DNA of 64,000 nt from Fibrella rubiginis (GCF_017353185.1 NZ_JAFMYV010000008.1:1-64000), one strand, 5' to 3'. Shown: positions 17,108 through 27,278, counted from the first letter of the stretch. Notes: a model not told the origin generated them from the sequence alone. Made by a program: numbers and translations.

Positions 17108-18604
17108 TTAATACCCGTTGTTTTGTTTCAAATTTGGGTTCGACGTAATGGCGTCAGACGGGATTGGGAACAGTACGGTACCTGGATCCTTCCGGTCAAC
17201 GCCTGTTCCTGTCAGGTATTTGTTGAAGCGTACTTCAACCGTACGCTTACCACCTTCCCAGTATGTTTCGCGACCGATTTCGTCGAACATAGCATCATCA
17301 GTCAACGTAGTCAGAGCAGATGCTTTACGCAATGTACGCAGCGCGTTTACCTGTGCCAGTGCACCGGCAGCATCACCACCGCGTAGTGTCGCTTCGGCCT
17401 TCATGAGGTAGGCATCGGCATAGCGCATCAGGATGTACTTGCCAGCGTCGGCAGGGTGGTATTTGATTACACGAATACCTTTGTCGGTTGGCGTACCGGC
17501 CAGCGTGATGTCACGCGTGAAGACCAGCGGCTTTTTCGAGCGGCTATCCGTGATCGGTGCCCCTTTATCGTCATACTGCTGACCGATCAGGAAGCCCCGG
17601 CTAATACCTGAATAGTTTGTTCCGTCTTTTTTGGCAGGAATGCCCTTACGCACGTCGTTTGCTTCAAACTTATCGTAGAAATCAGCCAGCGTAGCGAAGC
17701 CATTCCAGCCCGACGGGTTCTGGTCGTAGTGCAGGGTCATGTACCAGCGGTTTTGAGCCGTACCCTCCGGGCTGGTGAAGATGATTTCATTCTTGCCGGT
17801 TGCTGTGTATGTACCGTAGTAATCTGGGTTCAGTTTGAAACCAGCCGCCGTAATGGCGTCTACGTACTTTGCTACCTGATCCATGTCGGCTTTGGCGTGA
17901 GTGAACGTACCTTCTGCGCTGGCAGCCGTGTAAACCGCTTTGTTCAAGTATAACTTAGCCAACAGGAAATTAGCAGCGGCCTTTGAGGCAAAGGAGTTTT
18001 CGCGATTAGCCGGAACGGCTTCAGGCAAACCGGGCAGAGCTTCCGTTAGGTCTTTCACGATGAAGGCAAACGCTTCAGCCCGTGATTTCACCTTTGGGTT
18101 ATCATTTACCCCTTCAGTCACTTCACGGAATGGTACTTGACCCCAGTAATCCATAACGTGAAACATATTCCAGGCACGCAGAAATTTAGCTTCGGCCATT
18201 GGCTGTGCGGCAGGATTGGCAGCAATGATCTGCGTGCATTTGTACACTCGCTGATTCAGTTGGTTCCAGGCACCAAGTACCCATGAGTGTGTGGCATCCC
18301 AGGTATGCTGATCAAGCGTGCGCCATACACCGTTGTCACCCCAGTCAACGCCTCGCGTTGGTGGAATCATTTCGGCGCTTGTATGCTCACCCAGCGAATA
18401 AATGTTTGCCTGGTCGGTGTAAGCACCTAAATCAATGTATGCGGCTTTCAGCGATTCTGCCACATCAATTTTAGGTATGCTACCATCCGACTTGACGATG
18501 ATAGAGTCTTTGTCTTGTACTACCAAGTCCGTGCAACCCGATAAGGTTGCCAGCGTAACGCTCATACCAAGCGTCAGCAGATTAATTGTCCCTCTCTTGT
18601 TCAT
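17108..18604 (-). CDS. SusD/RagB-family nutrient-binding lipoprotein (first cassette)
   Basis: 498 residues; lipoprotein signal ending TLSGC (cysteine near residue 24). Shares family marks with the SusD at 7836: TRGVDWGDNG near residue 85, QLNQRVYKCTQ, the MRYADAYLMKAEATLRGG motif near residue 395, RETYWEGGKR, and the terminal LFPIPSDAITSNPNLKQNNGY. Acts as the helical lid over the partner SusC, whose gene ends 20 bases upstream. A strong terminator-like hairpin follows. The substrate is unknown; close similarity of the two SusD proteins suggests related ligands for the two cassettes. Confidence 0.95.
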   Translation of the reverse strand: MNKRGTINLLTLGMSVTLATLSGCTDLVVQDKDSIIVKSDGSIPKIDVAESLKAAYIDLGAYTDQANIYSLGEHTSAEMIPPTRGVDWGDNGVWRTLDQHTWDATHSWVLGAWNQLNQRVYKCTQIIAANPAAQPMAEAKFLRAWNMFHVMDYWGQVPFREVTEGVNDNPKVKSRAEAFAFIVKDLTEALPGLPEAVPANRENSFASKAAANFLLAKLYLNKAVYTAASAEGTFTHAKADMDQVAKYVDAITAAGFKLNPDYYGTYTATGKNEIIFTSPEGTAQNRWYMTLHYDQNPSGWNGFATLADFYDKFEANDVRKGIPAKKDGTNYSGISRGFLIGQQYDDKGAPITDSRSKKPLVFTRDITLAGTPTDKGIRVIKYHPADAGKYILMRYADAYLMKAEATLRGGDAAGALAQVNALRTLRKASALTTLTDDAMFDEIGRETYWEGGKRTVEVRFNKYLTGTGVDRKDPGTVLFPIPSDAITSNPNLKQNNGY

Positions 18605-18624
18605 TGGTTTTAGTGTTTGGCAGA

Positions 18625-21600
18625 TTAAAATGCAAGGTTAGCGCCAAGCGTAATGGTCCGGGCGCGTGGGTAGGCCGTGTAGTCGATACCCAGCGATGGC
18701 ACACCGTTGATCGCTTTGTTGGTGTTTACTTCTGGATCCTGACCGGTGTAGCTCGTGAACAGCAACAGATTCTGGCCTGTTACAAACACACGCAGGTTTG
18801 ACAACACTGAGCTGTTACCCGTATTAAACTTATAGCCGAGGCTGGCATTTTGCAGCCGGACAAATGAACCTGATTCCAGGAAACGGGTCGATACGTCGGG
18901 GGCGTTGAATCCACCTTCTTTCAGGGCAGGTACGTCGCGCGTTACGTTACGACCGTTGTTAAACGCACCTTTCGTGAAGTAAGCGTTGGCGGTGTTGTTG
19001 TAGATGTAGTTGCCGAAAACGCCGTTGAAGAACAGGCTCAGGCTGAAGTTCTTCCACCGGATGTTGTTGGTCAGACCACCCGTAACGGTTGGCAGTGGGC
19101 TTTTACCTAAAAACTTCTGTACGTCACCACCGTTATAAATCGAGTTGCCCGATTCATCATAGCCACCGAAATCACGCAGGAAGAAAGCAAACAGAGGTTG
19201 ACCTTCCGCAATCCGTTGCGAGAATGCACCCGTCAGACCCTGACCGCTGATAGCACCCGTGTTGATCAAGCCGCTAAAGTTTTTCACCACGTTATTGTTG
19301 TAAGCGGCGTTGAATTGCACGTCCCAACCGAAGTCTTTTTTATCAACAGCCACTACGTTCAGGCCCAGTTCAAAACCCTGGTTGATCACGTTTGCGTCGA
19401 GGTTCTTCCACACGAACGGCGTTAGAGCTGGCTGTGCCGATGTCACTTGAATCAGCAAGTCGGTCGTGTTTTTGTGGTAGTACTCGATGTTACCCGTAAC
19501 GCGGTTACCAACCAGAGCAAAGTCAACACCGATGTTAGTTTGCGCCGTCTGCTCCCATTTCAGGTTTGGATTTGGAAAGGCTACATCGTTCAAACCACCA
19601 CCGTTGATATCGTTGGCATCTGAGTTAGTACCCCAGTCACCATAGCGCTGCCGTTGTGTGTAGAGGTTATGAGGAATTTCCTGGTTACCCGTGATACCAT
19701 AACCTACACGGAGTTTCAGATCAGAGAAAACGGTTTTGGGAATAAACGATTCGTCGCTCAACTTATAGGCCAGTGCCGCAGAGGGGAAGTAACCGACCTG
19801 ATTACCACTACCGAAACGCGTCGAGCCGTCGGCACGCAGGGTAGCCGTAGCCAGAAACTTACCAAATCCAACGTTTACACGACCGAAATAAGACCGGATT
19901 TCGTCGTAGGAAGCATTTGAGTTAGCCAGCAAGCTACCCGACAAGCCCTTCGAGTTGTCAGCCGAAGCCGCGTTGTTTATCATCAGATCCAGGTTATTCG
20001 TACGGAAGTTTGTGGCCGTGGTGCGCTTCGAGAAATAGTCAAAGCTCTGGTATTCGTAACCCAGGGTAGCACTCAGGTTTATTTTGCCGATCTCCTTATC
20101 ATACGAGAAGTAGCCATCGAACAGCGTGTTGTTCACCTCAATGTCATTGAATATCAAACGGCCCACATTCTGGATATCTTGATAAAGCAGGTCTTTTGAG
20201 AAAGCCGCTTTACGTGACGACATCGACTTGTCAAAGCCGTAGACCGCTTTGAATTTCAAGCCGCTGAAGATTTCGTATTCGGCATTGATGTTGCCCAGGG
20301 TACGGAGTGTCCCCGTGTTGTCGCGTGACAGGCCAAGTAAGGCTGCGGGGTTTGGCTCAGCAATGTTCTTCGACTGCTTGTATGTCCCATCAGTGTTATA
20401 TACTATGGCCGTTGGATTCGACTTTAGAATACCACCCAACAGGTCACCCTGGTAGCCAGCGTTATCGGTTACAGGAATGTTACCGTCTTTGGTTTGTGAC
20501 ACGGTTACCTGTACACCTACAGCTAACTTGTTGTTGATAAACTTCTTGTTACCGTTGAACGTACCGGCCACCCGGTTCAGTGAGCTTTTCTGCATAATGC
20601 CCTGCTGATCGAGGTAACCCAGCGAAAACCGGTAGTTGCCTCCGTTACCATCACCGCCACCATAGGCTAGGTTGTGCTGATTGGTTGTACCCGTACGGAA
20701 CAGCACATCCTGCCAGTCGGTGCTACCGCCCTGATCTTGCGTAGGTTGCAGCGTTTTATATTCTGCTGCACTCAACAGGTCGTAGCGCTTCGTGATAGAG
20801 CTAAAACCCACTGAGGGCGAATATTCCAGGCTTCCCTTGCCCACTTTTCCTTTTTTAGTCGTGATCAGCACCACGCCGTTGGCACCCCGCGAACCATAGA
20901 TAGCCGTAGCCGAAGCATCTTTCAGAATGTCGACGCTGGCAATATCTTCCGGATTCAGAAAGTTCAGCGGGTTTTTCGGGGCCGTTGAACCGATACCCGA
21001 GTTGTCACCACCCGCCGATGTGGCATCGCCACTCAGGGGCACACCATCAACCACGAATAGTGGGTTGTTATTACTACGTACCGAAGACGTACCCCGGATA
21101 CGAATGTTGATACCACCACCTGGCTCGCCGCTGTTTTGGGTGATAGCCACACCTGGCACCCGGCCCTGAAGCAGTTGCTCAGGCGATGAGATGATACCCT
21201 TGTTGAAATCTTTGGTACCAATGGTGTTAACCGCACCGGTTAAGTCCTTTTTCTTGGCAGTACCGTAACCGATAACAACTACCTCGTTCAACGTTTTATC
21301 GTCTTCAAGCAAGGTGACGTTGATCACCGACTGATTGCCCACCGTTACTTCCTGGCTTGTAAAGCCTACGTAGCTGAATACCAGCACAGCGTTGTTGGCC
21401 GCGCTGATTTTGTAACTACCATCAGCGTCTGAATTGGTACCACGCGTAGTACCCTTCACGCTCACACTTACCCCTGGAAGCCCCCGGCCACCATTGTCGA
21501 TCACTTTACCAGACACACTGGCGTCCTGAGCAAACGTTACCTGGCTGCTCAGTGTAAGAAACACGAATAGCATCAGCCCCAACCGAAGCAGTGACCGAAC

Positions 21601-21657
21601 CGGTTGCACACGCCGAGTAGATACGGCGCTACCTACTAAGTAGGAATTGTCCATCAT
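18625..21657 (-). CDS. SusC/RagA-family TonB-linked outer-membrane transporter (first cassette)
   Basis: 1,010 residues. Signal peptide to about residue 43 (SQVTFAQDA), carboxypeptidase-regulatory-like domain (VSGKVIDNGGRGLPGVSVSVKG, DGSYKI), TonB-box-like LNEVVVIGYG, plug motifs (LLQGRVPGVAI, IRIRGTSSVRS, NPLFVVDGVPL, ILKDASATAIYGSRGANGVVLITT), then the outer-membrane barrel ending in TLGANLAF. The start is MMDNSYLVG (two adjacent ATG codons at 21657 and 21654). Its promoter at 21823-21854 matches that of the paralogous susC at 9426 in boxes and spacing, with a leader of about 160 bases. Likely head of the transcript susC-susD-lipoprotein-ASPIC. Confidence 0.96.
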   Translation of the reverse strand: MMDNSYLVGSAVSTRRVQPVRSLLRLGLMLFVFLTLSSQVTFAQDASVSGKVIDNGGRGLPGVSVSVKGTTRGTNSDADGSYKISAANNAVLVFSYVGFTSQEVTVGNQSVINVTLLEDDKTLNEVVVIGYGTAKKKDLTGAVNTIGTKDFNKGIISSPEQLLQGRVPGVAITQNSGEPGGGINIRIRGTSSVRSNNNPLFVVDGVPLSGDATSAGGDNSGIGSTAPKNPLNFLNPEDIASVDILKDASATAIYGSRGANGVVLITTKKGKVGKGSLEYSPSVGFSSITKRYDLLSAAEYKTLQPTQDQGGSTDWQDVLFRTGTTNQHNLAYGGGDGNGGNYRFSLGYLDQQGIMQKSSLNRVAGTFNGNKKFINNKLAVGVQVTVSQTKDGNIPVTDNAGYQGDLLGGILKSNPTAIVYNTDGTYKQSKNIAEPNPAALLGLSRDNTGTLRTLGNINAEYEIFSGLKFKAVYGFDKSMSSRKAAFSKDLLYQDIQNVGRLIFNDIEVNNTLFDGYFSYDKEIGKINLSATLGYEYQSFDYFSKRTTATNFRTNNLDLMINNAASADNSKGLSGSLLANSNASYDEIRSYFGRVNVGFGKFLATATLRADGSTRFGSGNQVGYFPSAALAYKLSDESFIPKTVFSDLKLRVGYGITGNQEIPHNLYTQRQRYGDWGTNSDANDINGGGLNDVAFPNPNLKWEQTAQTNIGVDFALVGNRVTGNIEYYHKNTTDLLIQVTSAQPALTPFVWKNLDANVINQGFELGLNVVAVDKKDFGWDVQFNAAYNNNVVKNFSGLINTGAISGQGLTGAFSQRIAEGQPLFAFFLRDFGGYDESGNSIYNGGDVQKFLGKSPLPTVTGGLTNNIRWKNFSLSLFFNGVFGNYIYNNTANAYFTKGAFNNGRNVTRDVPALKEGGFNAPDVSTRFLESGSFVRLQNASLGYKFNTGNSSVLSNLRVFVTGQNLLLFTSYTGQDPEVNTNKAINGVPSLGIDYTAYPRARTITLGANLAF

Positions 21658-21822
21658 AGGTTTGAATTGTTTGAAAAAAGTTTTGGTGAATACTACTGAA
21701 CTTATAAAAATTGATATTAAGTAAAACCCTTAACATGGCTATGTCAACCTGAAATGAGTGGTTAATGGTAGAACACAGCACCTTATAAGGAATAAACTTA
21801 CTTTTGGGGGGAAACCAGTCGG

Positions 21823-21854
21823 CAAATTACAAGAAAAAGTTTGTCAGGTACAAA
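21823..21854 (-). promoter_or_regulatory. Bacteroidota-type promoter of susC (18625-21657)
   Basis: On the minus strand TTTG (21851-21854) is followed after 21 bases by TAATTTG (21823-21829), and the segment cttgtaatttgcc is identical to that in the other susC promoter. Expected start near 21817. Agreement of two independent upstream regions, plus the promoter at 28316-28347, is the main support. Confidence 0.68.
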
Positions 21855-22075
21855 TACGTTGAGATAAAATAAGATCAGCTTAAGTCAATATAGTGTTTAA
21901 ATCGAAGCTATATAGCCGGATATTTGCTTAGATCAGGCATTTGTTGCACCTACGTTATACCCATTCAATGCATTAACAACCAATAAATTAAGTATAATCC
22001 TACTTTAAATTGAGTATTATTAATTCAATGTATCTACATACACTTGTATACTATCACGCTTTGGATAGGAAGTCG

Positions 22076-22083
22076 TATTTTTG
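22076..22083 (+). promoter_or_regulatory. Possible -7 box of the FAD/Fe-S oxidase gene
   Basis: TATTTTTG matches TAnnTTTG and lies 59 bases before the ATG at 22142. No TTG is found at the expected 19-21-base distance upstream (the nearest TTTG, 22060-22063, is only 12 bases away), so confidence is low. Confidence 0.35.
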
Positions 22084-22141
22084 TACTAATAAACAGGGCG
22101 TTGAAGGGCCTCTGGCCTGGCGCTTTCGTCACTAGTTGAAT

Positions 22142-25102
22142 ATGACCAAGTTAATGGCCCCGTTGCCAAGCCAGTATACTGGTGAGTTCCATACCGATAG
22201 CACCACCCGTACTCTTTATGCTACCGATGCCTCAGCCTACCGCGAAATGCCACTGGCAGTGGCCGTACCCCGTTCGGAGGTTGATCTATCGTTGCTGGTC
22301 CAGTATGCCCGGCAGCATAAGCTCCCCCTGATTCCGCGCACGGCAGGTACATCGCTGGCTGGACAGGTGGTAGGCAACGGCATTGTGGTCGATGTATCGA
22401 AATACCTCAACAAGATCCTGGAAATTAACGTCGATGAACGCTGGGTGCGCGTACAGCCTGGTGTAGTGCGCGACGAGTTAAATCAGTTTCTGAGACCACA
22501 CGGCCTTTACTTTGGGCCAGAGACCTCAACTGCCAACCGGGCTATGATCGGCGGTATGGTAGGCAACAACTCCTGCGGGTCAAACTCCGTAGTCTATCGG
22601 GCCACGCGTGAGCATACCTTGTCAGTCAAGTCAATCTTGTCTGACGGCTCGACAGTAGAGTTTGGTAATCAATCAGGCTGGGAGTATACCAAGGCCGTGG
22701 GCGAAGCAAGCCGCAGAAACGGGTCGGCAACGCTGGTTGATCAAATTCTGCTGAAAACAAATGCCCTACTGAGCAACCCAACCAATCAGGCTGAAATTCG
22801 GGCGCATTTTCCCAAACCCAGTATCGAACGCCGCAACACGGGCTATGCGCTGGATGAACTGCTGAATTGTGAACCGTTTACGCCCGGTGGCGAGCCGTTC
22901 AACTTCTGCAAACTCATTGCGGGTTCAGAAGGTACGCTTTGTTTCATGACCGAAATAAAGCTGAATCTGGTGCCGTTGCCCCCCAAAGAAGGTGGACTGG
23001 TTTGTGTGCATTGCCACAGCATCGACGAGGCTTTGCGCGCTACCCTGGTTGCCCTGAAGTATAAGCCGCAGGCCGTTGAGCTCATCGACGATATTATTCT
23101 GGAACGGGCCGATACTAATTCGGCGCAACGTGCCAACAGCTTCTTTGTCCAGAAAACCCCCGTCGGTGGTTTCCCGATCATCCTTGTTGTTGACCTCTCA
23201 CGCCCCACGCATGACGAGGTAGTGGAGGCCGCGGCACAAATGGAGGCCGACATGCGGGCGGCGGGTATGGGCTATCATTTCCCGCTCCTCTTCGGCGAGG
23301 ATACCAAGAAAGTATGGATCCTGCGCAAAGCCGGACTGGGCCTGTTGGGTAACCTTCCCGGCGACGAAAAAGCCGTGGCCGTGATTGAAGATACTGCGGT
23401 GGATGTCAACGACTTACCGGCCTATATCCGCGAGTTCAACGAGATCCTGAAAACCCATAACATGGCGTCGGTGCATTATGCCCATGCGGGGTCTGGCGAG
23501 TTGCATCTTCGGCCCATTATTAACCTGAAGACCACCGAAGGACACCGGCAGTTCAGGATGATTGCCGAAGAGATTGCTACGTTGGTAAAAAAATACAACG
23601 GCTCGCTCTCTGGCGAACATGGCGACGGGCGGCTACGGGGTGAGTTTATTCCGCAGATGGTGGGCGCGCACAACTACGAATTGATGCGGGAGATCAAACG
23701 CCTCTGGGACCCGGAAGGCCTGTTTAACCCCGGCAAGATCGTGGATACACCACCCATGGATACGTTCCTGCGGTACGATGCCGATCAGCAAACGCCTGAC
23801 TTTCAGACCTATTTTCGCTACCACGACCAAAACGTATTGCAACACGCCGAGCAGTGCAATGGGTCGGGTGACTGCCGGAAAACGGAAAAGTCGGGGGGAA
23901 CCATGTGCCCTAGTTACATGGCTACCCGTAACGAAAAGGACACGACGCGGGCACGGGCCAACATTCTCCGCGAAATGCTGACACGGTCGCCGAAAGAAAA
24001 CCGGTTCGACCACAAAGAGATAAAAGATGTGTATGACCTCTGTTTGTCGTGCAAGGCGTGTAAGTCAGAGTGCCCGTCGAACGTGGATGTGGCGAAGCTG
24101 AAGGCCGAGTTCCTGCAACACTATTATGATGCCAATGGAGTGCCCCTTCGGTCGCGACTGGTGGCCAACTTCGCGCAGTTATCTAGCCTTGCCAGCTACG
24201 TACCCTGGGCATGGAACGCCGTATTAGGTACCCCAGCCCTACGTAGAATTGCCAACCGTCTGGTGGGTTTCCACCCCGACCGGACTATGCCGCTGATGCA
24301 TTCCGACACGTTGCTGAGCTGGTACCGCCGTACCTGGCCGACAGCGTCGGAGAACAAGCCGATTAGTGGTCGGAAACTGTACCTGTTTTGCGATGAGTTT
24401 ACCAACTATAACGACGTACCCGTTGGCCACAAAGCAATCAAATTATTAGGTCGGCTGGGTTACGAAGTTATCATTCCGAAACATGGCGAAAGTGGCCGGG
24501 CGGCGCTCTCGAAGGGGATGTTGAAGTACGCTAAAACCCTCGCCGAGCGCAACGTATTGGCCCTGCGTAACCTGATCACCGATGAAACGCCGCTGGTAGG
24601 CCTGGAACCCTCGGCCATCCTCACGTTCCGCGATGAATACCCCGATCTGGTCGATGCGTCACTGGCCGACGATGCGCGCCGGATTGCCAAAAATGCGCTG
24701 ACGTTTGAAGAGTTTATTGCCCGTGAACTGGACAATAAGCGCATTGATTCACAAGCCTTTACTGACGAAAAACGGCTGGTAAAAATCCACGGCCACTGCC
24801 AGCAAAAAGCAGTGTCGAACATGGACCACAGCAAGCGCATGCTGGCGTTGCCGAAGAATTACTCGGTTGAGCTAATTCCGTCAGGCTGCTGCGGCATGGC
24901 AGGGTCGTTTGGCTATGAAAGAGAGCACTACGACGTGTCGATGCAGGTGGGCGAGCTGGTGCTGTTACCGGCTGTTCGTGGCATGGCCGACGACGTGATT
25001 ATTGCCGCCGCAGGCACTTCCTGCCGCCACCAGATTCACGACGGGGCACACCGCACAGCCAAACACCCGGCTGAGATTTTGTACGAAGCTTTACGCGAGT
25101 AG
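22142..25102 (+). CDS. FAD-linked oxidase with C-terminal Fe-S domains (D-lactate/2-hydroxyacid dehydrogenase type, YdiJ-like)
   Basis: About 986 residues. The N-terminal part is a VAO-type FAD-binding domain (about residues 30-240; PRTAGTSLAGQVVG and GGMVGNNSCGSNS contact the cofactor), followed by the FAD-oxidase C domain (GEHGDGRLRGEF near 490). The C-terminal half holds two ferredoxin-like clusters (CNGSGDCR...MCPS near 571-590; CLSCKACKSECP near 633) and a CCG domain (SGCCGMAGSFGYE near 914), the heterodisulfide-reductase-like module. Such fused enzymes oxidise a D-2-hydroxy acid (D-lactate, D-2-hydroxyglutarate) and pass electrons to the respiratory chain. The frame opens at TTG 22136, but ATG 22142 is the natural start. 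It is a single gene, divergent from susC. The exact substrate is not decided by sequence. Confidence 0.9.
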   Translation: MTKLMAPLPSQYTGEFHTDSTTRTLYATDASAYREMPLAVAVPRSEVDLSLLVQYARQHKLPLIPRTAGTSLAGQVVGNGIVVDVSKYLNKILEINVDERWVRVQPGVVRDELNQFLRPHGLYFGPETSTANRAMIGGMVGNNSCGSNSVVYRATREHTLSVKSILSDGSTVEFGNQSGWEYTKAVGEASRRNGSATLVDQILLKTNALLSNPTNQAEIRAHFPKPSIERRNTGYALDELLNCEPFTPGGEPFNFCKLIAGSEGTLCFMTEIKLNLVPLPPKEGGLVCVHCHSIDEALRATLVALKYKPQAVELIDDIILERADTNSAQRANSFFVQKTPVGGFPIILVVDLSRPTHDEVVEAAAQMEADMRAAGMGYHFPLLFGEDTKKVWILRKAGLGLLGNLPGDEKAVAVIEDTAVDVNDLPAYIREFNEILKTHNMASVHYAHAGSGELHLRPIINLKTTEGHRQFRMIAEEIATLVKKYNGSLSGEHGDGRLRGEFIPQMVGAHNYELMREIKRLWDPEGLFNPGKIVDTPPMDTFLRYDADQQTPDFQTYFRYHDQNVLQHAEQCNGSGDCRKTEKSGGTMCPSYMATRNEKDTTRARANILREMLTRSPKENRFDHKEIKDVYDLCLSCKACKSECPSNVDVAKLKAEFLQHYYDANGVPLRSRLVANFAQLSSLASYVPWAWNAVLGTPALRRIANRLVGFHPDRTMPLMHSDTLLSWYRRTWPTASENKPISGRKLYLFCDEFTNYNDVPVGHKAIKLLGRLGYEVIIPKHGESGRAALSKGMLKYAKTLAERNVLALRNLITDETPLVGLEPSAILTFRDEYPDLVDASLADDARRIAKNALTFEEFIARELDNKRIDSQAFTDEKRLVKIHGHCQQKAVSNMDHSKRMLALPKNYSVELIPSGCCGMAGSFGYEREHYDVSMQVGELVLLPAVRGMADDVIIAAAGTSCRHQIHDGAHRTAKHPAEILYEALRE

Positions 25103-25187
25103 TGTCAAGCCCAATTCAGTACACGTTGCAGTCTGGGTTCGGATGCATTTTCGTACTTTCGTGGGTATTTTATCAGTCACCGACTTA

Positions 25188-27167
25188 ATGAAAAAATTCC
25201 TCCTTGGCGCCGCCTGCCTTCTGAGCTGGCAGAGCATGGCCCAAACTTCATCAACCACTGGCACAGCGGGTTACGATGCCAAAGTGCTGTTTCACCCGCT
25301 GTTTAATATGCAGCCGGGCAACGATTACCGCACGGGCAGCGGTGCTCCCGGCCCTCGCTACTGGCAGAACCGGGCCGACTACAAGATCAATGTCAGCCTC
25401 GACGATGTGCAGAACACGGTGACAGGCGAGATTGAGATTACGTATAAAAACAATTCGCCCGAAAGCCTCAACTACCTCTGGCTGCAACTAGACCAAAACG
25501 CTTTTAGCGACTCGTCGCGAGCGGCCAAGACCACACCCATTCAGGGGGGGCGGTTTGGCAACAAAGACTTCGCGGGGGGCGATGCCATCACGGCGGTATC
25601 TGTAGAGCAGGGTGCCAACAAAAAATTCGTTCCGGCCAATTTCCTTATCACCGACAGCCGGATGCAGATCAAGTTGGGTGAGGCTCTAAAGGCCGGCGGT
25701 GACGTGGTAAAGGTGAAGATCGCCTACATGTTTAAGGTACCCGAATACGGCTCAGACCGGATGGGGCAGGTGAAACGCAAAGACGGCATTATCTACGAGA
25801 TTGCGCAGTGGTACCCCCGCATGTGTGTTTACGACGACATTCAGGGCTGGAACACGCTTCCTTACCTTGGCGCGGGTGAGTTCTACCTCGAATATGGCGA
25901 TATCGATTACGCCGTAAATGTGCCCTGGGATCATATTGTGGTGGGTTCGGGCGAGTTGACCAACCCGACAGAGGTGCTGACTGCCGAACAAATAAAACGC
26001 TTAGCACAAGCCCGCACGAGCGATAAAACGGTGATCATTCGCAGCAAAGATGAAGTAACCAACGCCAACACTCGGCCCAAGCAGTCGGGTCGGTTAACGT
26101 GGAAATTCCGCATCACCAACACGCGGGATGCGGCCTGGGCTTCATCGAAGGCATTTGTCTGGGATGCCGCCAAGATCAACCTGCCGAGTGGCAAAACGGC
26201 CCTGGCGCAGTCGGTGTACCCGGCCGAAAGCGCTACGGATGATTCGTGGAACCGCGCTACGGAATACGTAAAGCACAGCATCGAGTTCTATTCGGGCTAT
26301 GTCTATGAGTATTCATACCCCGTAGCGACCAATGTGGCGGGTATTGTGGGCGGAATGGAATATCCCGGCATTGTTTTCTGCGATCACCGCGACAAAAAAG
26401 ATGCGCTTTTCAACGTGGTTGACCACGAATTTGGCCATAACTGGTTCCCCATGATCGTGGGCAACAACGAACGGAAATACGCCTGGATGGATGAGGGTTT
26501 TAACACCTTTATCAACTTTCTGTCGACGGCAGCCTTTAACAAGGGCGAGTACAATCGGGAGCGCGGCACCATGCACGACGTGGCCCCTGCCCTGTATTCA
26601 CCTCAGGAGCCGATCATGACCATTCCCGATGTGCAACCCGCACGGGCACTAGGTATTCTGGCCTATTACAAGCCTGGCATGGGCCTACGGATGCTGCGCG
26701 AGAGCGTACTTGGTCCCGAACGCTTCGACTACGCCTTCCGGCAATACGTAGCACGCTGGGCGTTTAAACACCCCACGCCACACGATTTTTTCCGGAGCAT
26801 GGAAAACGGCGCCGGCGAAGATCTCGGCTGGTTCTGGCGTGGCTGGTTCTTCGAAACCTGGAAACTCGATCAGGGGGTAAAAGACGTGAAATATGTGGAC
26901 TCTGCCCCCGAAAAAGGCTCGACCATCACCATCGAAAACCTCGACAAGCTGGCTATGCCTGCGGTAGTAGAAATTCAGGAAAGCAATGGCAAAAAGACTC
27001 GTATGAACTTGCCTGTAGAAATTTGGCAGCGCGGCGGCACCTGGAGTTTCCGGGCCAATACTACCTCGACCATTTCGCGCGTAACCATTGACCCCGACGA
27101 GAAACTGCCCGACTATAACGAACGCAACAACGTTTGGAAAGGCGAGGCCACCAGCCAGGGAAACTAA
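25188..27167 (+). CDS. Secreted M1-family zinc metallopeptidase
   Basis: About 660 residues with a signal peptide (MKKFLLGAACLLSWQSMAQ). The catalytic zinc motif HEFGH (HExxH) is at about residues 413-417, followed by the WMDEGF segment about 20 residues later that supplies the third zinc ligand, as in M1 aminopeptidases. The N-terminal beta domain (VSLDDVQNTVTGEIEITYKN) is the usual M1 saddle. The frame is open back to 25002, inside the previous gene, but ATG 25188 just before the signal peptide is the right start. Probably cleaves N-terminal residues from peptides in the periplasm or outside. A strong terminator pair follows at 27206-27278. Confidence 0.92.
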   Translation: MKKFLLGAACLLSWQSMAQTSSTTGTAGYDAKVLFHPLFNMQPGNDYRTGSGAPGPRYWQNRADYKINVSLDDVQNTVTGEIEITYKNNSPESLNYLWLQLDQNAFSDSSRAAKTTPIQGGRFGNKDFAGGDAITAVSVEQGANKKFVPANFLITDSRMQIKLGEALKAGGDVVKVKIAYMFKVPEYGSDRMGQVKRKDGIIYEIAQWYPRMCVYDDIQGWNTLPYLGAGEFYLEYGDIDYAVNVPWDHIVVGSGELTNPTEVLTAEQIKRLAQARTSDKTVIIRSKDEVTNANTRPKQSGRLTWKFRITNTRDAAWASSKAFVWDAAKINLPSGKTALAQSVYPAESATDDSWNRATEYVKHSIEFYSGYVYEYSYPVATNVAGIVGGMEYPGIVFCDHRDKKDALFNVVDHEFGHNWFPMIVGNNERKYAWMDEGFNTFINFLSTAAFNKGEYNRERGTMHDVAPALYSPQEPIMTIPDVQPARALGILAYYKPGMGLRMLRESVLGPERFDYAFRQYVARWAFKHPTPHDFFRSMENGAGEDLGWFWRGWFFETWKLDQGVKDVKYVDSAPEKGSTITIENLDKLAMPAVVEIQESNGKKTRMNLPVEIWQRGGTWSFRANTTSTISRVTIDPDEKLPDYNERNNVWKGEATSQGN

Positions 27168-27205
27168 GATCTGTTTGGTTGTTTATCGGTTTAGTTGTTT
27201 TACAT

Positions 27206-27239
27206 GCAAAACGGCGACTCGTTAGGGTCGCCGTTTTGC
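27206..27239 (+). terminator. Terminator hairpin after the M1 peptidase gene
   Basis: Perfect arms gcaaaacggcgac and gtcgccgttttgc around a short loop (tcgttagg). The stem ends carry A and T runs. It lies 38 bases beyond the peptidase stop and, being symmetrical, may also serve the convergent gene at 27283. Confidence 0.75.
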
Positions 27240-27249
27240 GTAACGAACA

Positions 27250-27278
27250 GTCTAATGGAGCAAACTGCTCCATTAGAC
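27250..27278. terminator. Second perfect hairpin between convergent genes
   Basis: Arms gtctaatggagca and tgctccattagac, 13 of 13, around a 3-base loop. It sits 4 bases from the stop codon of the convergent quinone oxidoreductase gene and probably serves that gene as terminator or 3' end protector. There is no long T run. Confidence 0.6.

Larger units (their letters stand above)
21658..22141. other. 484-base divergent intergenic region between susC and the FAD oxidase gene
   Basis: The left part is the leader of susC (minus) with its promoter at 21823-21854. The rightmost part holds a -7-like box for the plus gene (22076-22083). The middle, about 21870-22050, is A/T-rich without any open frame, hairpin or RNA gene that I could see. 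Confidence 0.6.
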
